The notes under the pieces: generated by a model
What the model saw: the letters and a program-made list of their open reading frames with translations, nothing else
What the model was told of the DNA's origin: nothing
Database searches by the model: none
Translations under genes and position numbers: made by a program
NCBI GenBank assembly: GCA_030248295.1
Contig: JASANH010000873.1
Location: 496,001 to 560,000 of the forward strand
DNA: 64,000 nt
Direction of reading: 5' to 3'
Source of the DNA: Mesodorylaimus sp. YZB2_4
Taxonomy: Eukaryota; Nematoda; Enoplea; Dorylaimida; Dorylaimidae
In this document: one piece after another, positions 1 through 10,561 of the stretch
How positions within the stretch are numbered: position 1 is the stretch's first letter
How the letters are laid out: each line of letters opens with the position of its first letter

Positions 1-1565
1 ATTTCAGCCGCTGTGTCAGCGCTGGCGAAATTCGGCGCTCAATGCGAGCAACTACGGGACAGCATTTGTGTGTTGCTGGAACGGTGTTCTTTGGATTCGG
101 ACGACGAAGTTCGTGATCGGGCAACTTGTGCGTTGACCTTGCTGCGCCAAGATCAATTGCAATTGGCCAAGAGGCTGATTCTTACTGGTAAGCACAAGTA
201 CTCTTATTTTCAGTCTCGTATTATTATTATTATAAGTTCTCTGCCCCAAGGTCTGTTCGTGTCAGCTGTTGGCTTGGAACAGGCTTGTCGCTCTTATTTG
301 GAGAACAACGCCACTGATCGTCCGTTCGACTTGAAGAATTTGCCGCCAACTACGGTGCCGATTGGAATGTCGGAAACGAGGAAACCAGTGGTTTTGCCGG
401 GTACGAGTGGTCTAATTATTCAACTAGGAATTTCTCAAAGGAAGTATTTTAGGTGTAGGAGTTAATGTGGAACCAGCGGCAGCAGCTGCCGCAGAACCCG
501 GCGCCGTTCGAGAAGAAAAGGTCAAACGAATGCCGCAGGATATTATTGCCGAGAAGCTCAAGCTAATTCCAGCGTTGGCTGAGCTAGGTCCGTTGTTCAA
601 AGCTTCTGAACCAGTGCAGTTGACGGAATCGGAAACGGAATACGTGGTTCACTGCACGAAATTGGCTTTTCAAAATCATGTCGTGTTTAAGGTGGGTGAA
701 TTTCTGATTTTGTTTGTGAACGAAATGATGATTTGTGTGATTTCAGTTTGATTGTCGGAACACGGTCAGTGATCATCTGTTGGACAGTGTGACCGTGGCC
801 ATGGAGCCGGATGCGGATAATTGGGTTTTCGTTACGAATGTTCAATGTGATCGTCTGGCATACAATCAACCTGGCGAAGCTTACACCATTTTCGAACTGC
901 CAGAAGATACTACGTGCGGTAAGTATTAAATTGATGATAATGGAATGGCGAACGGGAAATGCACCTGCTTTTTTTTAGTCACTGCTAGTTTCCGATGCAC
1001 TTTGAAATTCACAGTTCGGGACTGCGATCCAGCGACTGGAGAACCAGACGCCGAAGAAGGATTCCCGGATGAATATGTGGTATGTTATCCATCTTGTAAT
1101 ATTTGTTGCACTGGTAAATCTTTTTCGATTGTTACAGTTAGAAGACGTGGATGTGACCGTGGCTGATCACGTCATGCCGATGATGAAACCGAACTTCCAA
1201 GCATTTTGGGACGAAGTGGGAGAAGAGAACCATGTGGAAAATACGTACGCGTTGTCATCTATGAAATCGTTGCAAGGTAATGCGGCAATGGCTATTGCAG
1301 ACATGGTCTAAACACTGTCCTCTTTGCAGAGGCCGTGAAGAATCTGCTCGTCTTCATGGGGTTGGGCGTATGTGAACGCTCAGATAAGGTGGGCGAGGGC
1401 AAGACCTCGCATACGTTGTTACTCGCTGGTTTGTACCGCGGCGGCGTCGATGTGGCCGCCCGTGCCAAGTTGGCTTTGACTCCGGATGGGGCAGTGAATA
1501 TGAATTTGGCCGTACGTTCGCAAGATCCGGTCGTCTCGCAAATTGTGGCTGATGCTATCAGTTAG
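1..1565 (+). CDS. COPG: Coatomer subunit gamma (COPG), 3' part, cut by window start
   Basis: Gamma subunit of the COPI coat, which buds retrograde Golgi-to-ER vesicles in the cytosol. Exons read as 1-187, 251-400, 453-691, 747-918, 979-1079, 1138-1276 and 1330-1565; every junction is GT..AG and the phases agree. The 407 visible residues match the family along the end of the HEAT-repeat adaptin trunk ([11 protein letters not shown]), the linker ending PFDLK, the appendage domain ([30 protein letters not shown]) and the C-terminal CERSDKV and [12 protein letters not shown] blocks. The 5' part lies outside the window. Intron 188-250 is 63 nt, a multiple of three without a stop, so retention would stay in frame. 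A damaged inverted copy of the last three exons lies at 11020-11645. Identity is secure. Confidence 0.95.
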
Positions 1566-2242
1566 GTGATGCGATTTGGTTGTCTGGAATTTCTTGGATG
1601 GGATTGATAAATTTTTGTTGCGTATTTAGAACCTAATTTTGCGATTGTCATAGGCTTTTTGGTTTACACGGAACCTTTCTTCTTGGTGGGAACTAATAAC
1701 ACTATCGTTTTTATGATGTAGCCACCTATTGTGTAGGCTTTTTGTTTGACTCTGAGAGGGCTTTGAGGGCATCATTACAGTCACTGGCACAACAAGGTGC
1801 TTTTTGGCATCAAAGCGAGCCCTTGCTCCTGCTGCACTTGTTCACCACCTTGTTCAGGTGACGTGCCATGAGGTAGGTCCTGCCCACTGCTCCTTCCCTT
1901 ACCCCAGATCCTGAAACCGATCCCATTGTAGCAACCCAGCACTCAAACGGGCAACTAGCCCGTCACCTTGTCGGACTCGTCTTCCGCTTTCCGAACCGTC
2001 CTCGTTGAAGTCATTAGCGTGTAGATCACAGTAGCACCCTGAAAACGCATTGGTGGCATTAAGTCATCAACGCAGGACTCTTTTCAACGCACCTTGTCGA
2101 AAGTAATGGCATCAAAGACTTTCTATTTCGGATGTGTCAGTCACATTGACGAAAATGACGTGAGTATTATTCAAGCCATCGAGAAAAATGGCACCGGCTA
2201 CAAGCATGGACATCTAAAATGTATCAGCTGGCTATATGGGAC
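1566..2242. other. Intergenic, no gene seen
   Basis: Follows the coatomer gamma stop codon and runs to the retroelement LTR. The first 35 bases or so resemble the sequence after the stop of the inverted copy (11020-11055), so the duplication included some 3'UTR. No long ORF or recognisable motif otherwise. It ends in GGAC, the left copy of the retroelement target-site duplication. Confidence 0.6.
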
Positions 2243-2474
2243 TGTAGTCGTGTAGGTATCCTACCTTGCCACGGGTCTGACCCGGTGTTCGGTCTACGTG
2301 AAGACAAGAGACGAAGAGAAGGCGGCTGTTCTTGGCACAGGCAGAAACAGAGTGAGTAGGAAAAAAGGCATCCACATGAACCAAAGAACGAGACAGGCCC
2401 AAACTGGTTAGACGCATAAATGAGACTTATGCTAATGAGCAACCGGTTAGGCCATAAACCCCATTATCACTACA
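2243..2474 (-). repeat. Downstream (3') LTR of the Ty3/Gypsy element
   Basis: A 232-bp copy of 10328-10561 with the same TGTAGT start and ACTACA end. It is preceded by GGAC, the left target-site duplication, and bordered on its right by the purine-rich tract expected before a 3' LTR. Confidence 0.93.
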
Positions 2475-2490
2475 ATGCCCCCCTCCTGTA
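2475..2490 (-). promoter_or_regulatory. Polypurine tract beside the 3' LTR
   Basis: On the minus strand AGGAGGGGGGCAT abuts the LTR start. The position and purine run fit the plus-strand priming site of an LTR retrotransposon. Confidence 0.7.
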
Positions 2491-2600
2491 TGTGCACACC
2501 CCGTTGTGCACCAAGAAACACTCCAAACATCGAAAAGCAAAAACAAACAAAACCAAAACCGTATGGGGCAAAAAGGAAAAAAAAAGAAAAAGCAACGTTA

Positions 2601-3552
2601 TCAACGACGACGGCGACGACTGCTGCGTGGACGGTGATGGCTTCTGGGCATATGCTGGTCCCTGCAACCGTGGCTGGATTGCTGATCATTGCGCGAGGGA
2701 GATGGTGAGCGAGGGCGGGAGGAACGAAAACGGTCGTAACGAGGACGCGGGCTTGGACTTGGAGACTGAGAGGCGAGGCGATGAGGAGGTAATTGAGCCG
2801 ATTCCGGTGACAGTGACCACTGATAACTGGCGGGTGATGGCCTACGCCCACCGGGCGATATACCGATTGCAATTGTGGATGAGGACGGCGAGGAGCATTC
2901 TGAACGAACCTCAACTGGCTCCAGGAGTTGATAAGTGCGATCCCGATCCTCCCGCGGCCCCACCAAGGCGCCACACGAAAAAGAATCGAACTCCAAACGG
3001 CGAAGACGCTGCTTGACCAGACGGGGAATCGCCTCATGCCTTACTAGACCCTGGAAAGCCAAGAATCGCAAGCATAAGAATTCGAATCTTTTCCGTTTTC
3101 AAAAAAGCCTCCCAAAAGGAACAAGCCGCCCAAACCAAGTAAGAATGCTCAAATTCACGCAGGTTCTTCCGAGACAACCCAGAATTATCGAAATCCCGTA
3201 GGGTACGGACGGCAGGGGACCTGTAGACGCGATAAGCCCGTTTCAAAAGATCCCTTTCTCGATTAGAAACTGTGGTGCCCTCCAAAGGTGCCTCCCAGAA
3301 TTTCGGGAACTGTGGATCCAGATCCTCTGATCCAGGACCCGGCAAGGGAGGAAGATCTCGGGCCGAGGGAGGGGTCGCTATAGGAAGCCCTGACGATAGC
3401 CGTCCACGATAGTTGTTGGTCGCTTGAGTGATCGTCCCGACGGTGCGCCTACCAGGCGGGATTGAGGACGACTGACAGACTGGCGCCAACGACACTGACG
3501 CCCGAAACGGTGACTCATCTATAACCACACAAAAATAAAGATTAGTGATCAT
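2601..3552 (-). CDS. Third ORF region of the retroelement, Pro/Ser/Arg-rich, unknown
   Basis: Lies between the end of pol and the 3' LTR, where an env gene would be. ATG at 3552 opens a 172-residue frame to 3034. An overlapping frame covers 3071-2601, is rich in RS/SP dipeptides (SPSPSPRPR, RPRSPSPSRN) and ends in a run of Arg. The two could be one protein broken by a frameshift near 3040-3070, or joined by splicing. I see no signal peptide, no transmembrane segment and no Cys pattern, so it is not a typical envelope. The basic SR-like tail would suit nucleic-acid binding. No family recognised. Overlapping plus-strand frames here look like shadows. Confidence 0.45.
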
Positions 3553-3653
3553 TTCAAACTCTGGAAGGACAACACAAAATTAAGTAATGCACTCCGGACA
3601 GCCGCCGCTAAGCCGAAAACACAACACACAAAGTTCTATCAGCGCTGCAAAAA

Positions 3654-6600
3654 TCACTCCGATTCTATAGCTAAATTGCGAGCTTGCGATTCCGCGAATT
3701 GTTCCAGTTCTGCCATAGCCACTAGCAGGTGCTTTTTCTTTGGGAAGAGTCGATCTTTGTTAGCGAAATACTCCACAGTGTCTTTCTGATGCACAAACGC
3801 CTGCCTGCCGTGATCATTGAAGAAACAGACCAAGACCCACGGACCTTTGGATGATGGTTTGGGACATAGCGCTTCCGATTCAGGCAAGACGCGAGCAGGC
3901 CACCAAGGCAGATACTTCATTTTAGCCCATACCAAAGATCCAGGTTGATATGTCACTGACCCAGTGTTATCCGAATGATCCTCATCCCCGTCTTCGACAT
4001 CGACCCATTGGTCATCTTGCACTGCATCTGCTGAACACGCTGCTATCGATTCCGGTTCTGTCGCGGGTGCATGTGTTTTACCACCAACTTCGCCTTGGTA
4101 CAGTTGCAAGTGATTGACATGAACCACTTTGTCTGCTCCAGGTTGCATGATAGGTCGGATACATGCGGTGACTGGTGATGGCATAGCGATAATACGATAA
4201 GGTCCCAAAAATCGGTCCAGTAGTTTGGTCGATAAACCTCGAGATGCCGCCAAACGCCTGATCATGACCAGAGAGCCAACTCTGAAGGGAATCTGATGAA
4301 TCGACTTGTTGTACTGCCGAGCCTGTGCTTGTTGAGCCTTCTTGATTTCCTGAGTGACTACAGTGTACGCTTCCGCTAACTGCTGTTTCATCTGGACCAC
4401 GTAATCGATATGCAAAAATTGTTGACTGCTATCCAACCCAAACGCGCGATCCAATGGAAAAGCCATGTCACGTCCATACACGAGCATTGCAGGCGAGTAC
4501 CCGGTCGAAGAATGAACACTCGTGCGGAATGCAAACAAGGCAAATGGAATAAACAAGTCCCAATCCTGTTGATGTGCACTCGTATACACGGCTATGCAAT
4601 CGATCAAAACTTTGTTGTATCTTTCGACCTGACCATCACACTGCGGATGATAAGCTGTGGTTGACAGTTTGCGAATATTCAGAAACTGATAGATGCCTTT
4701 CATAAGTTCCGATGTGAACTGTGCACCCAGATCAGTTAAAATTGAGCGCGGACATCCAAAGCGACAGATAATATGCTCCACGAAAATGCGCGCTATTGTC
4801 TCTGCACGTTCGCATCGCGAATGCCTCCGGCCATTTCGTGAACGCATCGATGAGCACCAAAATGTATGTGTTGCCAGCACGCGATGTCGTCAGCGGTCCC
4901 ACGATGTCCATGCTCACTCGCTCGAATGGTGCTCCAACCGGAATCGAAATCAATGGTGCTTTACCCCACTGATGAGGAGACTTCCTTCTTGCGCAGATCA
5001 GACACGATTTGCAGTACTGGTGAACATCTTTGCGCATACTTGACCAATACACCCGCTGTTTCAGACGTGTAAAAGTGCGATCTACGCCCATGTGACCAGC
5101 TAAAGGATCATTATGAAAGGCTGCCAAGACTTCTTGTTGCAAACTGACTGGCAATGCGATGACGGAACCCCCCGTGACTCGACCACGAGTGCGATAAATA
5201 ACATGATAACGCAAAACCGATCCCGGTCCATTTTGAAGAAAGTATGATTCCGCTAGCTTTGCCAACTCCTGATCTCCTGCCTCTCCCTCCTTCGTTTCCA
5301 GGAAGGTGATAATACGACGTAGAAAGGGGTCTTCGCGCTGAGCCTCTGTCAAAAGTGTATCGTCGATGAAAGCCAATTCATCCTCCGAAACGTGACTATC
5401 CGACTTCATCTGATTTTCCTGCACAGTCTCTGCCTCCATAGCTGCCAACCTGGCGTTGGAACACGCTGAAACTGAAACCAAATTGACTACGGCCACGTCC
5501 GATGTAGATGCAACTGGAAGGCGAGATAGTGCATCCGCATGACAGTGATTTTTACCAGGCTGATAGACGACTTTGAAATCGTACCCTTGCAAGCGTTCAA
5601 CAAAACGACCCCAACGCGGGCTATCTTCGACCTCTTTTGTTGTATGCCAAGCAGTCAAAGCATGGTGATCCGTGTACACAATGAAATGACGAGCCATCAG
5701 ATAAGTGCGAAATTTCTTGACTCCAAAGAAGACTGCTAATGCTTCGCGATCTGTCGTGCTGTTATTCTTCTCTGCTGAACTGAGTGAACGAGATGCATAT
5801 GCGACGACCCACCGGGCGTCTGGCTCTTCTGGATGATATTGTTCCAAAACTGCACCCAGTCCCTCGCCTGATGCATCTGTACTAAGCGCGAATGGCAAGT
5901 TGAAATCTGGAAAGCGCAGAATAGGTTCTGATAACAAGACATCACGGAGAATTTTGAAAGCACGCGAACACTGCTCAGTCCATACGAATGCAGCTCCCTT
6001 CTTTTGCAAATGAAACAGAGGCGACGCGAGAGCAGCAAAATTTTTGACGAATCGGCGGTAATGATTGGCCAAGCCCAAAAACGAACTGAGTGATCTGAGG
6101 TCCGTCGGTTCGATCATGTTGCGTGGTCTCAGGGTCCGGACGAATACCATGTCGACTAACGATGTGGCCCAAGAATGGAACCTCTGCGCGACCAAAGTGG
6201 CACTTTGTGGGCTTGAGCTTCAGATTAGCACCACGAAATCGATCGAATACCATCTGCAGATCATGGATGTGATGATCGACTGATGAGGAAAAGATGATAA
6301 TGTCGTCCAGGTAAGCCAAGCACTGTCTCCAAGTCAACCCAGCGAGAAGAAAGTCCACCGCTCTTGCAAAAGTAGCCGGTGCGTTAGTCAAGCCAAAAGG
6401 CATGCGAGTCCACTCAAACAGTCCATATTCGCAGATGAACGCGGTCTTCTCGCGAGAACGTGGATCTAAAGGAATTTGCCAATATCAAGACTGCATATCG
6501 CATACGCTAAAGATGACACTGCCTTGCAACCGATTCAACAAGTCTTCGATTCGAGGTAATGGAAAAACATCCTTTTTAGTAACTGCATTTAGCGCGCGAT

Positions 6601-7120
6601 AGTCCACGCAAAACCGCCATGAGGAATCTGCCTTCTTGACCAATAGTGCCGGGGCAGCCCAGTCGCTGCAAGAGTGTTGCAAAACCCCAGTCTCCAAGCA
6701 TGCGTCGATCTGGCGTCGTAGTTCCTCTTGCTTAGCTTGGGGGACACGATAAGGCTGTCGGCGAACAGGAGGTGCGTCTCCAGTATCGATATAGTGATGA
6801 ACGCCGGGCATACAACCCAAATCAGCGTCAGATTCTGCGAAGATGTCCGCATTATGACAAAGCAAGTCCAAGACCCTAGCACGCTCTTCCTCATTCAGAC
6901 ACTCGGATGAAATATCAAGCCTAGGTCGCAGTCGGTTGACGCGAGCTGGATCTTGCTCTTCAGGAGGAGGTACCGACTTTGGTGGTTCTTGATCCCGTTG
7001 CGCTACGTAGTTCTTGAACGTGTCGATCAGTTGCATCCTCCATGTGACTCCCTTGAGCTCTGTGTACACTAGCAAGCGCACCGCGCGTGTGATCATTGCC
7101 AGTGAATGCCTCGACTGCAA
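3654..7120 (-). pseudogene. Pol: reverse transcriptase, RNase H, integrase, PWWP domain; broken
   Basis: Read in three frames. The first (7120-6485) holds the start of reverse transcriptase and stops at a TGA (6485-6487) just after the conserved DMQS, where relatives carry Gly before YWQIP. The same frame continues with MPFGLTNAPATF and the YLDD active site. A frame change near 6110-6140 leads to RNase H (STDASGEGLGAVL), the integrase HHCC zinc finger (HMGVD...CKSCLICARR) and the first catalytic Asp (MDIVGPL). Another frame change near 4810-4830 leads to the rest of the integrase core (TDLGAQF, HPQCDGQVERYNK) and a GPY/F-type module (FLGPYRI). After an acidic linker comes a C-terminal PWWP domain at 3657-3944. 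Each break moves to the +1 frame. This copy cannot make an intact Pol. Confidence 0.92.
3657..3944 (-). other. PWWP chromatin-reader domain at the integrase C-terminus
   Basis: About 96 residues ending the pol reading frame. The signature GSLVWAKMKYLPWWPARVL is a textbook PWWP start (GDLVWAKxKGxPWWPAxV in the family), with the PWWP tetrad at 3897-3908. It continues with VLVCFFNDHGRQAFVH, matching the second beta-barrel part (FFG..E.AFV), and ends in a helical Lys-rich tail. PWWP domains of known proteins bind H3K36-methylated nucleosomes and DNA. Here it sits where chromoviruses carry a chromodomain, so targeting of integration to transcribed chromatin is a reasonable inference. Motif and position are seen; the function is inferred. 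Confidence 0.88.
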
Positions 7121-9899
7121 AACGAGATCGGATATGCGCTAGAAGTGACTTAGGTGCTAAGTTGACGGTGTCAGCCACGTGCAATACCTCCCCTTCGATG
7201 TACGCTGGTGACTCCACCCTTCCGCAAGGTATACTGTCAGTCACAATTAATTCAGAATCACGGAAGTTAGTCACGCACACTGGAATGCAGCCATCCACAT
7301 CAGGTTCGACCAACTCTGTAGGAATCGCGACACTGTACTGTTTTTCGAAAGCAGGATCCGGGGTGAACATCAAAGCATCTTTCATGGTAGCATCGACTTT
7401 TGCTGGAAAAATTCTTTGACTCCTAGGAGGAATCTTCAACGGTTCCGCAGTAAGTCTCATCAAGCGAACATACACTGATGCTCGACACAAGTCTGGTTGT
7501 ACGAATGGAACTGTCTGTCCGTCCAACGGTGCTCTCGTGCATTTTACTGTATTTGATCCATAAGAAATTTCAGCACCAAATGCATGTAAGAAATCTGAAC
7601 CGATGATCGCGCCACGATAACTACCACACATGACGTTTACTGGCCACTCAACGGTCACTGAGCCGAATGTGAGACCAACCAAAGATACACCCAAAAGGGG
7701 AACTTCGTCGCCAGTAGCAGCCTTGCAACTCCACAGCCCTTTGAAAAGCTTTACAGGCACCTTCCCGCGATGTAGAACGTCGATGTGAACCAAAGACAAC
7801 TCAGCACCAGAATCGACCAAAGCAACGACTTCGGCTCCGTTGACGTGCACCGTAACTTCGGGTGACGATACTAGCTTAGCCACTGAACCAGATGAATTCT
7901 CGTAGTTGACTCCATATGCATTTGAGATGACAGTCTGAGCCAATGATGCTGGTAAACGAGGCGACTGCGGTGGTCGAATGATACCAGAGAACATGTTCAA
8001 GTGTCGCGACTGATGTGGCTGCGGCATGCCCACATCAGGCGGTGGTGCTGATGGTGTCGCGTATTGATATTGTTGTTGCGAAGCCTGTTGAGGGTGCGCG
8101 CTAGCTTGAGGCGGACAGTAAGCTGGTTGATACTGGTATGATGAACCACGTCCCCCGGACGTAGGAAGATCGCCACCGCGACCACGTGAAATGTGCAATT
8201 GAGGGCAAGACCGTCGGCTATGACCAAACCTATTACATCCTGGACATGGCACGCGAACTGGACAGTGAGTGATCAAGTGACCCGGCTGCTTGCAATATGT
8301 GCAAATTTGCTGAGGGCGCTGTTGTTGTCGCTGATGCATGCGACCACTCGAACAGTTACGGCTGATGTGACCAGGCTGATGACACGAGTAACACAATTGT
8401 TGGTCGGATGGCGATGCCTGCTGTGCACTCGAACCAGTCTGCCGCTGGAACTGCGCAAAATCACTAGAGATTGTACCATACTGTGCTGATGGTGGTATAA
8501 AAGATGTAGGCAACCCTGTCTTTGCGGATGTAGATGCACTTTGCTGGCTTGATTTCAGATAGGATTCCCAATGACGCGCGGCGTTGATCAATTCGTCGAG
8601 AGTGTAGTTGTTACCCATGCGATCCTGAGCTACCCTGTCGGCGACATCAGCACGTAGATTTACACGCATGGTATCTCGAATCATCTTGTCACGAGATGAC
8701 GACGGTACGTCCGGGTACGCTTTAGATGCTAAAGACTGCAATTGCGATGCGAATTCCTGAACTGATTCCGAATGACCCTGCTTCCTGTTTCGAAATGCAT
8801 CGACTCGCGTCTGCTCCGTGTCCTCGCGAATGTACAGCCGACGTAGGCGATTTCGAACAACCTGCCAACAATCACGCTCGCTATCCGGCCATTCCGAAAA
8901 ATCGATCAAAGGCTGACCTCGAAGATACAGATACAAACCACGCACGCGATCGTGATCAGTCCAATCCATCATACTCGCGCCATTTTCGTAAGCAACAAGC
9001 CATCCCCTGAAATCTTGAGTAGGTAGATTCTCAAAAGGCGGAACCTCTGGCTTGATTGGACGAAACGATTTAGGAGCAGCTGATGCCGTAGGTACACGTG
9101 ACGGATCAGCCTTCGGCTGTTGCGTAACCACGGTTGGTTGAAGAACATACGGAAGCAACGATTGTGGGAGCTGCGAATGTAGTATGCGATCTTTGTTGTC
9201 CGACTCACGACTACTGCTACGCTGATCAGCAACCTGCTGTTGAGCCAACCGAGCTTTCAAATCACGAATCTCACCCTCGAGTTCCTTCTGCTTACAATGA
9301 GCGTGATGCAACTCTGTCAACTGACGCATGTTCTCATCAATCGATGGTCGAAGCTGGTCGACGTCGCGACGATTGAGTGGTGGCGAATTGTGACGCTGAT
9401 CTTGAAACTGCACTGGATGACGAGTGGGGTCGGCATTCAGAAAGTCACGTTCCAACTGCGGCAACCCCTCGCGAGTAGGTATCGGAGTCAGATTTTGAAC
9501 TGGGGAAAAAGACTGACCAGGAGAAAGATTGCCCATGGGCGGGTCGGCGTACAGAAGATCGAACCTACAGCCGTCCAAAAAGGCATCATCAATCAAAAAA
9601 TTTGGGTTCAGACGAGCAATGTCTTCCCGGAAACGAGCGCGAATTCGAACGATCAGTTCGTCTCGACCAATGCGAGAATTGTCCAAAAGATTGTCGAGAG
9701 AAATACCCTTGTGTCCGCAGAAATTGATCAAGTACCTCTGAGGCAAACGATGCAAATCACGAAGAAAGTACTGCTGCGCGAGATCCACGTCATCAAGTCC
9801 TAACACTAGATTCGAACTATCGCCATCTCCCTCTCCCTGCTGATCCTGAGCCCGTCCTGCCAACCTGACGTTCACACTGAGATCCAGAGCATTCGCCAT
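6960..9899 (-). CDS. Gag with three zinc knuckles, plus aspartic protease
   Basis: Open reading frame of 979 residues starting at ATG 9899. It makes the structural polyprotein that packages element RNA, fused to the maturation protease. Visible parts: an N-terminal region with a Gln-rich coiled-coil-like stretch (about residues 190-230), a capsid-like retrotransposon Gag region (about 300-430), three CCHC knuckles near residues 500, 530 and 550 (CYSCHQPGHISRNC, CTYCKQPGHLITHC, CPGCNRFGHSRRSC), and a retropepsin-type motif VDSGAE near residue 693. Three knuckles is more than the usual one or two. The ORF overlaps the pol ORF by about 160 nt, with pol in the +1 frame. It ends in out-of-frame-looking sequence, so the true Gag-Pro boundary is probably near 7080. 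Confidence 0.9.
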   Translation of the reverse strand: MANALDLSVNVRLAGRAQDQQGEGDGDSSNLVLGLDDVDLAQQYFLRDLHRLPQRYLINFCGHKGISLDNLLDNSRIGRDELIVRIRARFREDIARLNPNFLIDDAFLDGCRFDLLYADPPMGNLSPGQSFSPVQNLTPIPTREGLPQLERDFLNADPTRHPVQFQDQRHNSPPLNRRDVDQLRPSIDENMRQLTELHHAHCKQKELEGEIRDLKARLAQQQVADQRSSSRESDNKDRILHSQLPQSLLPYVLQPTVVTQQPKADPSRVPTASAAPKSFRPIKPEVPPFENLPTQDFRGWLVAYENGASMMDWTDHDRVRGLYLYLRGQPLIDFSEWPDSERDCWQVVRNRLRRLYIREDTEQTRVDAFRNRKQGHSESVQEFASQLQSLASKAYPDVPSSSRDKMIRDTMRVNLRADVADRVAQDRMGNNYTLDELINAARHWESYLKSSQQSASTSAKTGLPTSFIPPSAQYGTISSDFAQFQRQTGSSAQQASPSDQQLCYSCHQPGHISRNCSSGRMHQRQQQRPQQICTYCKQPGHLITHCPVRVPCPGCNRFGHSRRSCPQLHISRGRGGDLPTSGGRGSSYQYQPAYCPPQASAHPQQASQQQYQYATPSAPPPDVGMPQPHQSRHLNMFSGIIRPPQSPRLPASLAQTVISNAYGVNYENSSGSVAKLVSSPEVTVHVNGAEVVALVDSGAELSLVHIDVLHRGKVPVKLFKGLWSCKAATGDEVPLLGVSLVGLTFGSVTVEWPVNVMCGSYRGAIIGSDFLHAFGAEISYGSNTVKCTRAPLDGQTVPFVQPDLCRASVYVRLMRLTAEPLKIPPRSQRIFPAKVDATMKDALMFTPDPAFEKQYSVAIPTELVEPDVDGCIPVCVTNFRDSELIVTDSIPCGRVESPAYIEGEVLHVADTVNLAPKSLLAHIRSRFAVEAFTGNDHTRGALASVHRAQGSHMEDATDRHVQELRSATGSRTTKVGTSS

Positions 9900-10307
9900 T
9901 GAAGCCGGAGTAATGCCAAAAACAACCCGATAATAGTCCAGCGCTGATGGTTGTTGGCCTCTCCCAAAAATATCTCCTGCGCCTTATCCACCGTGTCTAC
10001 ACTCAGAGAGAAAATCTTGTCATACCTGTGATCAGCCAGCCACCGGCTGTATTGACGATACGAGCGTGTTGGCGATCACTGACCAGTTGCGCTTGCTTAC
10101 CCGACTGGAGAACGACCGCGACCACCGCTCGTCCACTGACAAACGTCCGAATAACTGACTACTGACTGACCAAATGATGCTGACCACCAGTCACGTTTTG
10201 TCCAAAAAGATTGTCGACGATCGATCAGGGAGATTGATGCACAAGCCACCGGCCGTGTGTTGCTTGGATACCTTTTAAAGGAAAAAGAAAAATCGGCAGA
10301 ACGAAAG

Positions 10308-10325
10308 AACCGGGCCGACGCACCA
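10308..10325 (-). promoter_or_regulatory. Candidate primer-binding site
   Basis: Two bases inside the upstream LTR on the minus strand lies TGGTGCGTCGGCCCGG. It starts with TGG, the complement of a tRNA 3' CCA end, as in tRNA-primed LTR elements. I could not assign the primer tRNA. Confidence 0.55.
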
Positions 10326-10327
10326 GT

Positions 10328-10561
10328 TGTAGTCGTGTAGGTATCCTACCTTGCCACGGGTCTGACCCGGTGTTCTGTCTACGTGAAGACAAGAGACGAA
10401 GAGAAGGCGGCTGTTCTTGGCACAGGCAGAAACAGAGAGTGAGTAGGAAAAAAGGCATCCACATGAACCAAAGAACGAGACAGGCCCAAACTGGTTAGAC
10501 GCATAAATGAGACTTATGCTAATGAGCAACCGGTTAGGCCATAAACCCCATTATCACTACA
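10328..10561 (-). repeat. Upstream (5') LTR of the Ty3/Gypsy element
   Basis: A 234-bp direct repeat of 2243-2474 with short inverted termini TGTAGT/ACTACA. The flank to its right starts GGAC, matching the GGAC just before the other LTR. It lies 5' of Gag in element sense. It differs from its partner by a 2-bp GA insertion in the CAGAGAGTGAG stretch and one substitution. Confidence 0.93.

Larger units (their letters stand above)
2243..10561 (-). mobile_element. Ty3/Gypsy LTR retrotransposon with PWWP-tailed integrase, defective
   Basis: An 8.3 kb element coded on the minus strand. Two near-identical direct LTRs (10328-10561 upstream, 2243-2474 downstream) start TGTAGT and end ACTACA. GGAC flanks both sides, a 4-bp target-site duplication. 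Order in element sense: LTR, primer-binding site candidate, 428-nt leader, Gag-protease ORF, reverse transcriptase, RNase H, integrase, PWWP domain, a third ORF region, polypurine tract, LTR. RT before integrase makes it Ty3/Gypsy (Metaviridae). Pol carries one nonsense codon and at least two frame breaks, so this copy is not autonomous. The LTRs differ by only about one substitution and a 2-bp indel, so insertion was recent. No envelope gene is recognisable. Confidence 0.95.

Noticed and set aside
2420..3016. 198-codon plus-strand ORF inside the retroelement
   Set aside because: Runs from the 3' LTR into the third-ORF region on the opposite strand to all element genes; composition mirrors the Arg/Ser-rich minus frame, so it is a shadow.
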